From a virus, in the IMG/VR virus record IMGVR_UViG_3300022745_000053, positions 1 to 45,636 of that record: a stretch of 45,636 nucleotides of DNA, one strand, 5' to 3'. Of this stretch, positions 29,758 through 38,676 are shown one piece after another. Each line of letters starts with the position of its first letter. Within the stretch, counting starts at the first letter, position 1. The notes below the pieces were generated by a model. That model searched no databases. It was not told the origin of the DNA and saw only the letters and a program-made list of their open reading frames with translations. Position numbers and translations under genes: made by a program.

Positions 29758-30062
29758 TGACGCAGACCGTCATGGCCGTTAAGGCGGCGGGTGAGACGAA
29801 GACCTATACGTTTGACTTCGTCTCACTCCTTGGCATCGGTGAGACGCTGTCATCGGGTAGCCCGCCGGTCCAGGCGGTCTGGCTTGGGGTGGGACCGGTG
29901 CTGAGTGCCGGCAGTCCCATCATCAACGGCACCAAGTACCAGGTCAACCTTTCGGGTGGCACGCAGGGGGACATGATCCAGGTCACAGCCACCGTTGTAA
30001 CGTCAACTGGTCAGACGCTGAAGATGACCGGGATCGTAGCCATCGTGAACAACCCCATATGA
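29757..30062 (+). CDS. small beta-rich virion protein candidate
   Basis: A 101-residue protein with alternating strands (MAVKAAGETKTYTFDF, NGTKYQVNLSGGTQGDMIQV, VTSTGQTLKMTGIVAIV), likely an Ig-like beta sandwich. I recall proteins of this pattern near packaging genes in many phages, usually called structural. Coupled on both sides by ATGA overlaps. Confidence 0.55.
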   Translation: MTQTVMAVKAAGETKTYTFDFVSLLGIGETLSSGSPPVQAVWLGVGPVLSAGSPIINGTKYQVNLSGGTQGDMIQVTATVVTSTGQTLKMTGIVAIVNNPI

Positions 30063-30259
30063 TCTTCGTAGAGAAGTCCGTGGAGCTCATCAACGACGAG
30101 ATCTCCAGACTCGAGACGGCGGACGGGCCGAACTCGGAGTTGTATGCCAGGGGCGCTCTGGACGCGCTCTACTGGGTACTGTGCGGCACAACCGCCCCAT
30201 CGTTTGGGGGTGAGAAGCACTTCCCCGTGGTCTTGCAGGCCGACGGTCGCGTGCAGTAA
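30059..30259 (+). CDS. small hypothetical protein before TerL
   Basis: A 66-residue, mainly helical protein (VELINDEISRLETADGP, LYARGALDALYWVLCG). Overlaps the previous stop and the TerL start (TAATG). Similar small proteins precede TerL in other phages; role unknown. Confidence 0.55.
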   Translation: MIFVEKSVELINDEISRLETADGPNSELYARGALDALYWVLCGTTAPSFGGEKHFPVVLQADGRVQ

Positions 30260-31719
30260 TGGAGCGCGTACAGGTCACGGCTGAGTTGATCGAGGCGTTT
30301 GCGGGGATGTTTCTGTCCCCCATGTACGACAACCCGCGACCCATGCCCGAGTTCCACCGGACCTGCTGGGAGATGTACTGTAGCGATGCGGCCCGGTGTG
30401 CCATCGCAGCACCCCGTGGTCATGCCAAGAGTACCGCGCTTACCCACAGCTACGCCCTGGCCTGCGCGCTCTTTCGCAGTCAGGACTACATCATGATCGT
30501 CAGTAACACCGAGGAGCTCGCCAAGGGGCACCTGGGTGACATCTCGCGTGTGCTGCGTGAGTACGACGAGGTGCGTACCACGTTTGGCATCAAGGAGATC
30601 GAGACGGACAACAAGGCTGACATCGTGGTGCTGTTCCAGGACGGGCACCGCTGTCGTTTCGTTGCCAAGGGTAGCGGGCAGAAGATGCGCGGCACCAAGT
30701 GGGACGGCAAGCGCCCTGGCCTGATCGTATGTGACGACCTTGAGGACGACGACCAGACGGGGAACCGGGACAGGCGGGTGGCGTTCCGATCCTGGTTCAA
30801 CCGGGAGTTGATCCCCACGCTGCGCCGGGGCGGGATCATACGGATGCACGGCACCATCCTGCACGAAGACGCCCTGCTGATGCGCCTGATGAAGAACGCA
30901 TCGTGGAGGACCATGCTCTTCAAGGCCCACGCCGGGTTCGATGACTTTATGAACATCCTCTGGCCTGAGCAGTTCGACGAGAAGTCGCTGCGTGAGATCC
31001 GACAGGCGTTCATCGACGACGGGGACGCGGCGGGCTACGCCCAGGAGTACCTCAACGACCCCATCGACAACAGCGAGGCGTACCTGCTAAAGGACGACTT
31101 CCTGGAGATGAGCGAGGAGGACTACCAGACACCCAAGCAGATGGCCGTCGGTTGCGACTTCGCCGTGTCCAAGGCCGACCGGGCGAACCGGACATCGTTC
31201 ACCGTGGGCGGTCGATGCGTGAAGAACCTCACCCACATCGTCGATCAGTTCACCGGGCGCTGGGACACCCTGGAGTGGATCGAGGTGCTCTTTGAGATCC
31301 AGAACGAGTACAACCCGGAGGTGTTCTTTGTCGAGGACGGGGTGATCTGGAAATCAATCGCACCAACCCTCTACAAAGAGATGCAGATCCGCAACCGCTG
31401 GTTGAACTGCCAGCCGATCAACCCGACCCGCGATAAGGCTGCACGCGGTCGACCTTTGCAGAAGCGGATGCGTGCGCGTAACCTGCGCTTCGATAAGCGC
31501 GCCTCATGGTATCCGGGGTACGAGAACGAGCTGCTGAAGTTCACAGGGTTCTCCGATGCAGTGCTCGATGACCAGTTCGACTCGACCGCACTGCTGGTCA
31601 AAGGGTTCGATATGCTGGCTGAGATGGAGGTCGATGACTTCATGGACGACGAAGAAGTTGACATGAGGGCCAACGATCCGCGTAAACTCCTTGGTCGCTC
31701 CAAGGTAACGGGCTATTGA
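30259..31719 (+). CDS. terL: terminase large subunit
   Basis: A 486-residue packaging motor. The ATPase domain has the Walker A-type loop APRGHAKST (51-59), an adenine-binding segment, Walker B LIVCDDLEDD (155-164) and a coupling region (HGTILHEDAL). The C-terminal RNase H-like nuclease has VGCDFAVSKAD (Asp300) and VFFVEDGVIWKS (around 355-366). Together these translocate DNA into the prohead and cut the concatemer. Length and motif order are normal. The portal gene follows after one base. Confidence 0.92.
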   Translation: MERVQVTAELIEAFAGMFLSPMYDNPRPMPEFHRTCWEMYCSDAARCAIAAPRGHAKSTALTHSYALACALFRSQDYIMIVSNTEELAKGHLGDISRVLREYDEVRTTFGIKEIETDNKADIVVLFQDGHRCRFVAKGSGQKMRGTKWDGKRPGLIVCDDLEDDDQTGNRDRRVAFRSWFNRELIPTLRRGGIIRMHGTILHEDALLMRLMKNASWRTMLFKAHAGFDDFMNILWPEQFDEKSLREIRQAFIDDGDAAGYAQEYLNDPIDNSEAYLLKDDFLEMSEEDYQTPKQMAVGCDFAVSKADRANRTSFTVGGRCVKNLTHIVDQFTGRWDTLEWIEVLFEIQNEYNPEVFFVEDGVIWKSIAPTLYKEMQIRNRWLNCQPINPTRDKAARGRPLQKRMRARNLRFDKRASWYPGYENELLKFTGFSDAVLDDQFDSTALLVKGFDMLAEMEVDDFMDDEEVDMRANDPRKLLGRSKVTGY

Positions 31720-31720
31720 G

Positions 31721-33754
31721 ATGCTCAAACTCAGCAAAAAGATTGTCCTTGATCGCAACACGATCATGGCACCCAACCTGACAGATCGGTTCTCTGACGA
31801 GGACTTGCAGAAGATCGGTCAGCACGTTTGGGAGGGCTATGACCGCGACGAGCAGTCCCGCACCAAGTGGCGGATGCGCACCCAGGCCGCGATGGACCTC
31901 GCCATGCAGGTCACCAAGGAGAAGAACTTCCCTTGGGCGGGGTGCTCCAACGTCACGTTCCCGCTGGTGACCATCGCGACGTTGCAGTTCCACTCCCGCG
32001 CGTACCCTGCGATCATCAACACCCCCGACATCGTCAAGTACAAGGTGATCGGGGACGACCCTACGGGTGAGTTGAAGGCGCGCGCGGACCGTGTGAGCCG
32101 GCACATGAGCTTCCAGTGTCTGGAAGAGGACACCGCGTGGGAAGAGCAGCACGACCGACTGCTGATCAACCTGCCCATCGTGGGCTGTGCGTTCAAGAAG
32201 ACGTACTACGACGGCACCCTGGGGCACAACGTGTCTGAACTGGTGCTGGCCCAGGACTTGGTGCTGGACTACTACGCCAAGTCGACTGAGACTGCGCCAC
32301 GCAAGACCCACATCATCCCCATGTTCCGCAACGATGTGTATGAGCGTGTCGCCGTTGGCACGTACCGGGACATCCTTGAGGAGCCGTGGTACACCACCTA
32401 TGCGCGCCCGCTCGAGAACGTCACCACGGCTCGCACGGACCAGCGTCACGGTCAGACCCCTCCGGTGGGCGACGAGGACACCCCGTTCACGTTCCTTGAG
32501 CAGTGTCTGTACATGGACTTGGACGGCGACGGCTACCGCGAGCCGTACATTGCCACCATCGAGTACAGTTCGCGCTGCCTGGTGCGCCTGGCGTGCGGTA
32601 TCGACTCGGTCGACCAGATCAAGCGCACCACCTCGGGCCGGATCCAGCGCATCGAGCCGACTCAGTACTACACCAAGTACACCTTCATCCCCAGCCCCGA
32701 CAACGGCATCTATGACGTTGGCTTCGGGATGCTGCTGGGGTCGCTGAACGAGTCGGTCAATAGCCTGCTGAACCAGTTGATCGACGCGGGCACCATGTCC
32801 AACTCGGCAGGGGGCTTCCTGGGGCGCGGTGCGAAGATTCGCGGGGGTGCGTACACGTTTGCACCCCTGGAGTGGAAGCGCGTGGACTCCACGGGCGACG
32901 ACCTCAAGAAGTCGATCTTCCCGCTGCCGGTGCGCGAGCCGTCGAACGTACTGTTCCAGTTGCTGGGCCTGCTGATCGACTACACCAACCGCATTTCGGG
33001 TGCCACCGAGACGCTGGCCGGCGAGAACCCGGGTCAGAACACCCCCGCAGAGACGACCCAGACCATGGTCGAGCAGGGTATGAAGATCTACGCTGCGATC
33101 TTCAAGCGTGTCTGGCGCTCGATGAAGGAAGAGTTCAAGAAGCAGTACATCGTCAACCGACTCTTCATCCCCGATGTCAAAGCGTTTGGTCCCAACGCCG
33201 AGAAGGTGCTGCGCGATGACTACATGGGTGACGAGAACCGCATCGTCCCCAGTGCCGACCCCAACGTGGTGTCGGAGAAGCAGAAGCTGTCTCAGGCGAC
33301 CATGATCAAGCAGGTTGCCGCTACCACCCCGGGCTACAACCTGCCGGAGGTGGAGCGTCAGTTCCTGCGAGCACTGCGCGTGGACAACATCGAACAGATT
33401 TACCCTGGTCCCGACAAGGTTCCGCCGCTGCCCAACCCCAAAGTCATGGTTGAGCAACTCAAAGTGCAGGCGAAGAACTACGCTGTCGATGCCCAGATGA
33501 AAAAGTTTGCGCTGGAACTGATGGAACAGCACGAACTGAATGCCGCCAAAATCCTGCAACTTGAGGCGCAAGCCGCCAAATTGCTGGAAGAGGCGGGAGG
33601 CGTGAGTACTGCCAACGAGATTGCATCCTTCAAGACTGCAATCGACGCCATGCGGACTCACAATGATGCAGTGAACAAGCAAATCGAACTGATGATGAAG
33701 TCAAAGGAGTTGGCAAATGAGTCACAGGGCAACAACGGACCAGGAGTTCAGTGA
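31721..33754 (+). CDS. portal protein (P22-like)
   Basis: A 677-residue protein, close to P22 gp1 in length, directly after TerL. Segments MRTQAAMDLAMQVTKEKNFP, SNVTFPLVTIATLQFHSRAYP and YVDLDGDG-like YMDLDGDGYREP are typical of podovirus portals. SLNESVNSLLNQLIDAG and ISGATETLAGENPGQNTPAE lie in the crown/stem helices, and the C-terminus is a long helical barrel-like segment. It forms the dodecameric DNA channel at the capsid vertex. Confidence 0.88.
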   Translation: MLKLSKKIVLDRNTIMAPNLTDRFSDEDLQKIGQHVWEGYDRDEQSRTKWRMRTQAAMDLAMQVTKEKNFPWAGCSNVTFPLVTIATLQFHSRAYPAIINTPDIVKYKVIGDDPTGELKARADRVSRHMSFQCLEEDTAWEEQHDRLLINLPIVGCAFKKTYYDGTLGHNVSELVLAQDLVLDYYAKSTETAPRKTHIIPMFRNDVYERVAVGTYRDILEEPWYTTYARPLENVTTARTDQRHGQTPPVGDEDTPFTFLEQCLYMDLDGDGYREPYIATIEYSSRCLVRLACGIDSVDQIKRTTSGRIQRIEPTQYYTKYTFIPSPDNGIYDVGFGMLLGSLNESVNSLLNQLIDAGTMSNSAGGFLGRGAKIRGGAYTFAPLEWKRVDSTGDDLKKSIFPLPVREPSNVLFQLLGLLIDYTNRISGATETLAGENPGQNTPAETTQTMVEQGMKIYAAIFKRVWRSMKEEFKKQYIVNRLFIPDVKAFGPNAEKVLRDDYMGDENRIVPSADPNVVSEKQKLSQATMIKQVAATTPGYNLPEVERQFLRALRVDNIEQIYPGPDKVPPLPNPKVMVEQLKVQAKNYAVDAQMKKFALELMEQHELNAAKILQLEAQAAKLLEEAGGVSTANEIASFKTAIDAMRTHNDAVNKQIELMMKSKELANESQGNNGPGVQ

Positions 33755-33962
33755 ATGGCTTGACCACCCGGTCACTAAAGCCTATCGGTCCATGTTGAAG
33801 AAGTGGAAGGAAGAGTTGAAAGAGGAATGGGCGTCGGGTTCGTTTACCGATATGTCCCAGTTTGGAACGGCGATCCTCAACGCCAAAGCCATCGGACAGT
33901 GTGAGCTGCTGGATCGCTTGCACGACACGGAAGTCAATGACATCAACGGAGAAGCCAAATGA
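33717..33962 (+). CDS. small helical protein between portal and GroES-like gene
   Basis: An 81-residue charged, helical protein (YRSMLKKWKEELKEEWAS) with AAGGAG seven bases upstream. Its start lies inside the portal 3' end (38-base overlap) and its stop overlaps the GroES-like start. Possibly an assembly factor; family not recognised. Confidence 0.6.
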   Translation: MSHRATTDQEFSEWLDHPVTKAYRSMLKKWKEELKEEWASGSFTDMSQFGTAILNAKAIGQCELLDRLHDTEVNDINGEAK

Positions 33963-34285
33963 ACGTAGTCAATGAAAGCGGTCTTGCGCCGCTGGGTCGC
34001 GCGGTGCTGATCGAGCACTACGAGCCTGAGAAGAAAACGTCCCTGATCGAGATCCCTGACATCGTCAAGGACCGCACCCTGATGGTGGAACAGCGTGCCA
34101 TCGTGATCGAAGTCGGACCCGCTTGCTGGCCGGATGAGCCTGCACGCGCCAAACCCGGCGACAAGGTGCTGATCTCCAAGATGGCTGGCTATATGGCCCT
34201 CGGCCCTGCCGACGGCAAACGCTATCGCATCGTCAATGACCGCGACATCTTTGCCGCGATCACGAAGGAGTCGAGTCATGAGTGA
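33959..34285 (+). CDS. GroES-like co-chaperonin
   Basis: A 108-residue protein of the chaperonin-10 type: LAPLGRAVLIEHYEPEKKTS, a mobile-loop region with the hydrophobic tripeptide IEI, QRAIVIEVGPACW, KPGDKVLISKMAGYM and a typical end (YRIVNDRDIFAAI). GGAG lies upstream. Phage co-chaperonins such as T4 gp31 replace host GroES so that GroEL can fold the capsid protein. Location between portal and capsid genes fits that role. The loop lacks the usual Gly-Gly before the tripeptide. Confidence 0.85.
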   Translation: MNVVNESGLAPLGRAVLIEHYEPEKKTSLIEIPDIVKDRTLMVEQRAIVIEVGPACWPDEPARAKPGDKVLISKMAGYMALGPADGKRYRIVNDRDIFAAITKESSHE

Positions 34286-35126
34286 AGACATGGACCCGGT
34301 TGTTGAAGCTCGCACCATGGGATGGGTTCCCAAGGAAGAGTTTCGCGGTGACCCGTCCAGGTGGGTCGAAGCTGATGTTTTTCTTGAGCGTGGACGTACC
34401 GTCATGCCGATTCTCAAGAAAAACAACGAACACCTTGAGAAGCTGGTCAAGCAGCAACGCGAAGAGATGGACAAACTCCGTTCCATGTTTTCCGCGTCCC
34501 AAGAGTCAATTCAGGAGCTCCAGAAGGTCCACGTTGATGCGACCAAGGCGGCAGTCGCCAAGGCCCGACGCGACCTGATGAACGAACTGAAAGAAGCCAA
34601 GCAGACGGGTGATGTGGATCGGGAGATCGAGATCACTGAAGAACTTGACGAACTCCGCACGCGAGCCAAGGAGTTTGAAAAGGAACCCGTCAAACCGGAA
34701 CCCGTCAAACCGGAACCCGCCAAGGCCAAAGAGGATGACGGTGTGCATCCCGACTTTGCCGCCTGGCAAGCCGAAAACAAATGGTTTGGCACGGATGAGC
34801 GTCGAACCATGCGAGCCGTGGGAATTGCGCAGGAGTTGCGTTCTGACCCGGCTTATGACAATGTTCAGGGAATGGCGTTCTTCACTAAGGTTGTTGAAGT
34901 CATGGAAGAACGCGCTGGTGGTTCGACAGGTACTGGGAAGGTGAGTTCAGGACGCCCCACTTCAGGTACGGGCACTTCGACAATCAAAGGCTATGCCGAT
35001 CTTCCCGCAGAAGCCAAAGCCGTTTGTGATCGTCAAGCAACCCGACTTGTCGGGGAAGGCAGAGCATTCAAGACGCAAGACGAATGGCGCAAATACTACG
35101 TGAACCTTTACCAGCAGGGAGAGTGA
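34278..35126 (+). CDS. scaffolding protein candidate
   Basis: A 282-residue, highly charged helical protein; the ATG at 34278 has AAGGAG upstream and overlaps the previous stop. Coiled-coil segments (NNEHLEKLVKQQREEMDKL and residues 95-135), a Pro/Lys/Glu repeat (EPVKPEPVKPEPAK) and a Gly/Ser/Thr linker precede a basic C-terminal helix (AEAKAVCDRQATRL). Position just before the capsid genes and composition match scaffolds, which direct procapsid assembly through a C-terminal helix. Confidence 0.7.
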   Translation: MSEDMDPVVEARTMGWVPKEEFRGDPSRWVEADVFLERGRTVMPILKKNNEHLEKLVKQQREEMDKLRSMFSASQESIQELQKVHVDATKAAVAKARRDLMNELKEAKQTGDVDREIEITEELDELRTRAKEFEKEPVKPEPVKPEPAKAKEDDGVHPDFAAWQAENKWFGTDERRTMRAVGIAQELRSDPAYDNVQGMAFFTKVVEVMEERAGGSTGTGKVSSGRPTSGTGTSTIKGYADLPAEAKAVCDRQATRLVGEGRAFKTQDEWRKYYVNLYQQGE

Positions 35127-35129
35127 TCA

Positions 35130-35645
35130 ATGAAACCCCAAGTCAACCCTTCGACCACTCCCCGCGAAGAGAAGAAGGAAGAGCGCACCCGCATCCCAAT
35201 GTCGGTGCCGCAGCAGAAGCTTTCGGTGCCTGACATCCCCGGATACCATCTCCATTGGATGAACGGCAACCCGTCCCGAATCAGCCAGGCTCTCAAAGCC
35301 GGCTATGAGTTCGTGGACCCTGAGGAAGTGGATGTAGTCAACAGTGGTCTTGCCGACAGTGCGTCTGCCCACGGCAGCACGGACCTCGGCTCTCGAGTCA
35401 GTCTGTCGGCGGGGTCATCCCTGGACGACAACGGTGGCGAGCAGCGTCTGTATCTGATGAAGATCCGCCAGGAGTGGTGGAACGACGATCAGCGCAAGCT
35501 TGAAGACCGGAATGAGGAAATTGCAGCTTCGTTGCGCGGTGGTGCCATCAACAACTCTGCCGACGGTGCTGAACAACGCTACATCCCCGACGCCCACCGT
35601 AAAGGCGTTGCGGAAATCTTTCAACGGAAAACTAGGAGAACCTAA
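35130..35645 (+). CDS. virion-associated hypothetical protein
   Basis: A 171-residue protein with a charged start (PREEKKEERTRIPMSVPQ), VPDIPGYHLHWMNGNPSRI, FVDPEEVDVV and LYLMKIRQEWWNDDQRKL. This combination recurs in phage capsid modules next to the coat gene, without known function. It may be a capsid completion or internal protein. TAATG overlap with the next gene. Confidence 0.55.
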   Translation: MKPQVNPSTTPREEKKEERTRIPMSVPQQKLSVPDIPGYHLHWMNGNPSRISQALKAGYEFVDPEEVDVVNSGLADSASAHGSTDLGSRVSLSAGSSLDDNGGEQRLYLMKIRQEWWNDDQRKLEDRNEEIAASLRGGAINNSADGAEQRYIPDAHRKGVAEIFQRKTRRT

Positions 35646-36235
35646 TGGCTAATCCCAACAAGCCGATGGGTTTGGTGCCGGTTCAGTACATGGACGGAAG
35701 CCCTTGGAACGGCGGCACGCGAACCTACTTCATCCCTTCGACGGACACGAATGCCTATGCGATTGGCGATCCCGTGGTGTCGAACGGTTCTGGCGATGCG
35801 AATGGCGTGCCTGGTGTCATTCTCGCAACTGCGGGCTTCGGCAACTCGGTGCGGGGCGTGATTGTGGGCTTTGGTACTCGGGAAGGTCTGATGGCTGACC
35901 CCGCGAACCTGGACTCCATGATCATCCCGGCGACCAAGACCAAGAACTACTACGTCATGGTTGCGGACGACCCCAACATCCTGTTCGAGATCCAGGAGAG
36001 CGCGGGCACTCTGCTGACCACCGATATCGGGTCAAACGCTGACCTGCTGGCCGGTACCAACAGCGGCTATGCCTCGGGTTGGACGCTGAACAGTGCGTCG
36101 GCTAACGTCGGCGCGACTCGTCAGCTCAAACTGGTCGGACTCGCTCGCAAAGCGGACAATACTTTTGGCCTTTACGCCAAGTGGCTCGTTCGTATCAACA
36201 ACCACGAACTGTCTGGCGGCACGACGGGCGTCTAA
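35645..36235 (+). CDS. head structural or decoration protein
   Basis: A 196-residue protein starting MANPNKPMGLVPVQYMDG behind TAGGAGAACC, a leader nearly equal to the capsid gene's. Further segments: YAIGDPVVSNGSGDANGVP, KNYYVMVADDPNILFEIQE and FGLYAKWLVRINNHEL. Proteins of this pattern lie beside the coat gene in many phages and are taken to be head decoration or minor capsid proteins. The strong ribosome site suggests high copy number. Confidence 0.65.
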   Translation: MANPNKPMGLVPVQYMDGSPWNGGTRTYFIPSTDTNAYAIGDPVVSNGSGDANGVPGVILATAGFGNSVRGVIVGFGTREGLMADPANLDSMIIPATKTKNYYVMVADDPNILFEIQESAGTLLTTDIGSNADLLAGTNSGYASGWTLNSASANVGATRQLKLVGLARKADNTFGLYAKWLVRINNHELSGGTTGV

Positions 36236-36247
36236 TAGGAGAACAGC

Positions 36248-37165
36248 ATGGCTGGCGTTATCAATACCTCGAACCATCCCAAGCTGTTGTGGCCTGGTGT
36301 CCACGCGACTTGGGGTCAGGTTTACAACGAGCACCCGGTCGAATACGGCGACCTCTACACCCAACTCGACTCCGACAAGGCGTACGAGCAGGATGTGCAG
36401 ATCACCGGCTTCGGTCTGGCCCCGATCAAATCGCAGGGCGCTCCGGTGTCTTACGATTCGGAGCAGCAGGGCGTCATCACGACCTACACCCACATCGCGT
36501 ACGCGCTGGGTTACATCGTGACGTACGAAGAGTTGCGCGACAACCTCTATGAGGAAGTCTCGATGCGTCGGGCGAAGGCGAACGCTTTCTCCATGACGCA
36601 GACCATCGAGAACGTCGCGGCGTTCCTGTACAACAACGCATTCACTTCGTCTTACTTCACCACTGGTGACGGTCAGGCGCTGGTGTCGACTACGCACGTT
36701 AACGCGACTGGCGGCACGTATTCCAACGCGCTGTCGCCTGCGGCTGACCTGTCGGAAGCTTCGCTGGAAGACCTGACGATCCAGATCATGGGCACTCAGA
36801 ACGACCGTGGTCTGCTCATCAACATCATGCCGACTTCGCTGCATATCCCTCGCCAAGAGTGGTACAACGCGAATCGGATTCTGAAGTCGGTGCTCCAGTC
36901 GAACACGGGCAACAACAACATCAACGTGCTGAAAGCGACGAACGCCTTCCCGGGCGGTATCAAGCTGAATCACTACTTCACGGCACCCCATGCCTGGTTC
37001 GTTCGCACGAACTGCCCGAATGGGATGCAGATGTTCTGGCGTGACCGTCCCATGTTCGACCAGGACAACGACTTCGACACGAAGAACGCGAAGGCTGCAA
37101 CCTATATGCGTTTCTCGGTCGGCTGTACCGATCCGCGCGGAATCTTCGCGTCGAACGGACCGTAA
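36248..37165 (+). CDS. major capsid protein
   Basis: A 305-residue protein behind a strong TAGGAGAACAGC leader, followed directly by a strong terminator. TYTHIAYALGYIVTYEELRD, MRRAKANAFSMTQTIENVAAF, LLINIMPTSLHIPRQEWYNA and TCPNGM-like NCPNGMQMFWRD are typical of HK97-fold coat proteins of the Mu gpT-like group. In P22 order it follows portal and scaffold. It should form the icosahedral shell. Confidence 0.82.
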   Translation: MAGVINTSNHPKLLWPGVHATWGQVYNEHPVEYGDLYTQLDSDKAYEQDVQITGFGLAPIKSQGAPVSYDSEQQGVITTYTHIAYALGYIVTYEELRDNLYEEVSMRRAKANAFSMTQTIENVAAFLYNNAFTSSYFTTGDGQALVSTTHVNATGGTYSNALSPAADLSEASLEDLTIQIMGTQNDRGLLINIMPTSLHIPRQEWYNANRILKSVLQSNTGNNNINVLKATNAFPGGIKLNHYFTAPHAWFVRTNCPNGMQMFWRDRPMFDQDNDFDTKNAKAATYMRFSVGCTDPRGIFASNGP

Positions 37166-37187
37166 TCCCACAAGGATTGATGGTCGG

Positions 37188-37211
37188 ACCCCCGCTTCGG
37201 CGGGGGTTTTT
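37188..37211 (+). terminator. Rho-independent terminator after the capsid gene
   Basis: ACCCCCGC-TTCG-GCGGGGGT is a perfect 8-bp stem with a stable TTCG loop, followed by TTTTGTTT. It would separate packaging/capsid transcription from the decoration, tail and lysis genes. Confidence 0.92.
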
Positions 37212-37219
37212 GTTTGTGC

Positions 37220-37247
37220 TTGCAGTCTGAGCGTTAGCCGCTATACT
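37220..37247 (+). promoter_or_regulatory. promoter after the capsid terminator, TTGCAG-N16-TATACT
   Basis: TTGCAG (37220-37225), 16 bases, TATACT (37242-37247). Transcription from about 37254 would carry a leader of about 62 nt with nested hairpins and re-start late transcription. Confidence 0.65.
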
Positions 37248-37261
37248 GTCTTAGCCCCTCA

Positions 37262-37307
37262 AAGGGTAGCCCTTAACGCCGCAAGGCGTGTACCCATCAC
37301 GTTAAGG
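37262..37307 (+). promoter_or_regulatory. folded 5' leader with competing stems over the ribosome site
   Basis: Four perfect stems overlap in 46 bases: AAGGG-TAG-CCCTT (37262-37274), ACGCC-GCAA-GGCGT (37276-37289), GGGTA pairing TACCC (37264-37268 with 37291-37295), and CCTTAACG pairing CGTTAAGG (37271-37278 with 37300-37307). The last covers AAGG of the AAGGAG ribosome site. Several of these exclude each other, so the leader can alternate between an open and a closed ribosome site. Confidence 0.6.
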
Positions 37308-37315
37308 AGTCTTTC

Positions 37316-38035
37316 ATGGGTTCCCCCATCCGTTACACCTACGGTGTTGCCACCGTGCCTGTCCAGCAACCGCTGGGCAACTTCCCCCTCCCTGATCCGT
37401 TCCACACCTCGTCGATTGACGGTCTGGACGTTACCTCGTATTCCAACGACTTCTTCGGTATCGGGTCGACGACCCTGGACTGGACCATCGTCGGAGCCTC
37501 GTCGACCTTCACCGCGATTGACGGTGTCGGTGGCCTGGCTCGAGTGACCCCCGGCGCTGCCACGACCGCCACGACCGTTTACAAAACCGGTTCTTCGTTC
37601 CAGTTTGTTGCAGGGCAGCAGATGTGGTTCTTGTCGCGGTTCAAAGCCTCGGCGGTTGCGGGTACTGTGTCGTTCTATGTCGGTCTGCAAAAAGGTGCAG
37701 CGGTCACGGATGGCATTTGGTTCACTAAACCGGCTTCCAGCACTTCGCTGAACCTTGTGAGCGTGGTCAATAGTGTCTCGACCACCCTGGTCACAGGCAT
37801 CACGACTGCGGCTGCTGCGACGTTCATCGACGTTGCGTTCCAACTCAACACCTCGGGCGATTTGATCGTTTGGAACAACGATGCGGTGGTTGCGCGCGTG
37901 AGCGGTGCGACCATCGGTGCGTCGGGTACGACCCTGACCAACGCGCTGCTGACCCCGGTGTTCCAGATCACCCCGACGGCGACCGACACCCTGGACATTG
38001 ACTACGTCCTGACGGCTGGCGAAGTCATCCGCTAA
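37316..38035 (+). CDS. beta-rich virion protein, first gene after the folded leader
   Basis: A 239-residue protein with a short N-terminal arm and a lectin-like (jelly-roll) pattern of alternating strands (QQMWFLSRFKASAVAGTVSF, IDVAFQLNTSGDLIVW, DTLDIDYVLTAGEVIR). No enzyme motif. Probably a decoration or fibre protein made in high amount. Translation may be modulated by the leader described at 37262-37307. Confidence 0.6.
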   Translation: MGSPIRYTYGVATVPVQQPLGNFPLPDPFHTSSIDGLDVTSYSNDFFGIGSTTLDWTIVGASSTFTAIDGVGGLARVTPGAATTATTVYKTGSSFQFVAGQQMWFLSRFKASAVAGTVSFYVGLQKGAAVTDGIWFTKPASSTSLNLVSVVNSVSTTLVTGITTAAAATFIDVAFQLNTSGDLIVWNNDAVVARVSGATIGASGTTLTNALLTPVFQITPTATDTLDIDYVLTAGEVIR

Positions 38036-38045
38036 GGAGTGAGTC

Positions 38046-38444
38046 ATGGCTAATGCCTTCACGACTCAGATCATTCAGGAAGGTCCGCGCAACGCGATTG
38101 TCAAACTGACGGGAATCTTGGATACGTCCAACCTGGCATCGACAACCGCGATTGCGATGTCGAGTCTGACCCAGGTTGGCACGTTCCCAGCCCCGGCGCA
38201 GGTTCGCATCGACCACCTGGACTACTCGATCAGTGACCAGTTGGAAGTGCAGTTGGCATGGGATGCAACCACCCCGGTTGTTATCATGCCGATTGCCGGT
38301 CGAGGTCGAATGTCGTTTCGGGACTTTGGCGGCTTGCAGAACAACGCAACTGCAGGTAAGACCGGCAACATCTTGATCCAAACAACCGGTTGGGCTTCGG
38401 GTATCCAGGTCTTCTCGGTCATTCTGGAACTCGTCAAGCAGTGA
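38046..38444 (+). CDS. small beta-rich virion protein
   Basis: A 132-residue protein behind AAGGAG, with strands and short loops (AIVKLTGILDTSNLASTTAI, QLEVQLAWDATTPVVIMPIA, FSVILELVKQ). I recall proteins of this type in phage structural clusters as virion proteins. The stop overlaps the next start as GTGA. Confidence 0.6.
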   Translation: MANAFTTQIIQEGPRNAIVKLTGILDTSNLASTTAIAMSSLTQVGTFPAPAQVRIDHLDYSISDQLEVQLAWDATTPVVIMPIAGRGRMSFRDFGGLQNNATAGKTGNILIQTTGWASGIQVFSVILELVKQ

Positions 38445-38674
38445 GTTACCCTCACTACTTCGTTGATGCAACACCTTATGCGGTACAAGTGGACTCGTCC
38501 GCCGCCCCGCTGGTGTACGTTGGGGAAGCTCTTCCGGGCACCCTCACTTCTGACGCGAAGTGGCGCATTCAGTTGATCACCCCCGGCGCAAGTGGTGTAG
38601 CAATCACTTGGGCCGGCGGGTCCAACACCTTCGTCAATGTCTGGGATAGCCGGGCATCACTGGTGTATAGCTGA
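38441..38674 (+). CDS. small virion-associated protein
   Basis: A 77-residue protein starting at GTG 38441, which overlaps the previous stop; longer readings run into the previous gene. Beta-rich (YAVQVDSSAAPLVYVGEALP, WRIQLITPGASGVAITWAGG). Likely a structural partner of its neighbours; function unknown. Confidence 0.6.
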   Translation: MSYPHYFVDATPYAVQVDSSAAPLVYVGEALPGTLTSDAKWRIQLITPGASGVAITWAGGSNTFVNVWDSRASLVYS

Positions 38675-38676
38675 CC

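Noticed and set aside
31640-33682. A 680-codon minus-strand reading
   Set aside because: Antisense shadow of the portal gene.
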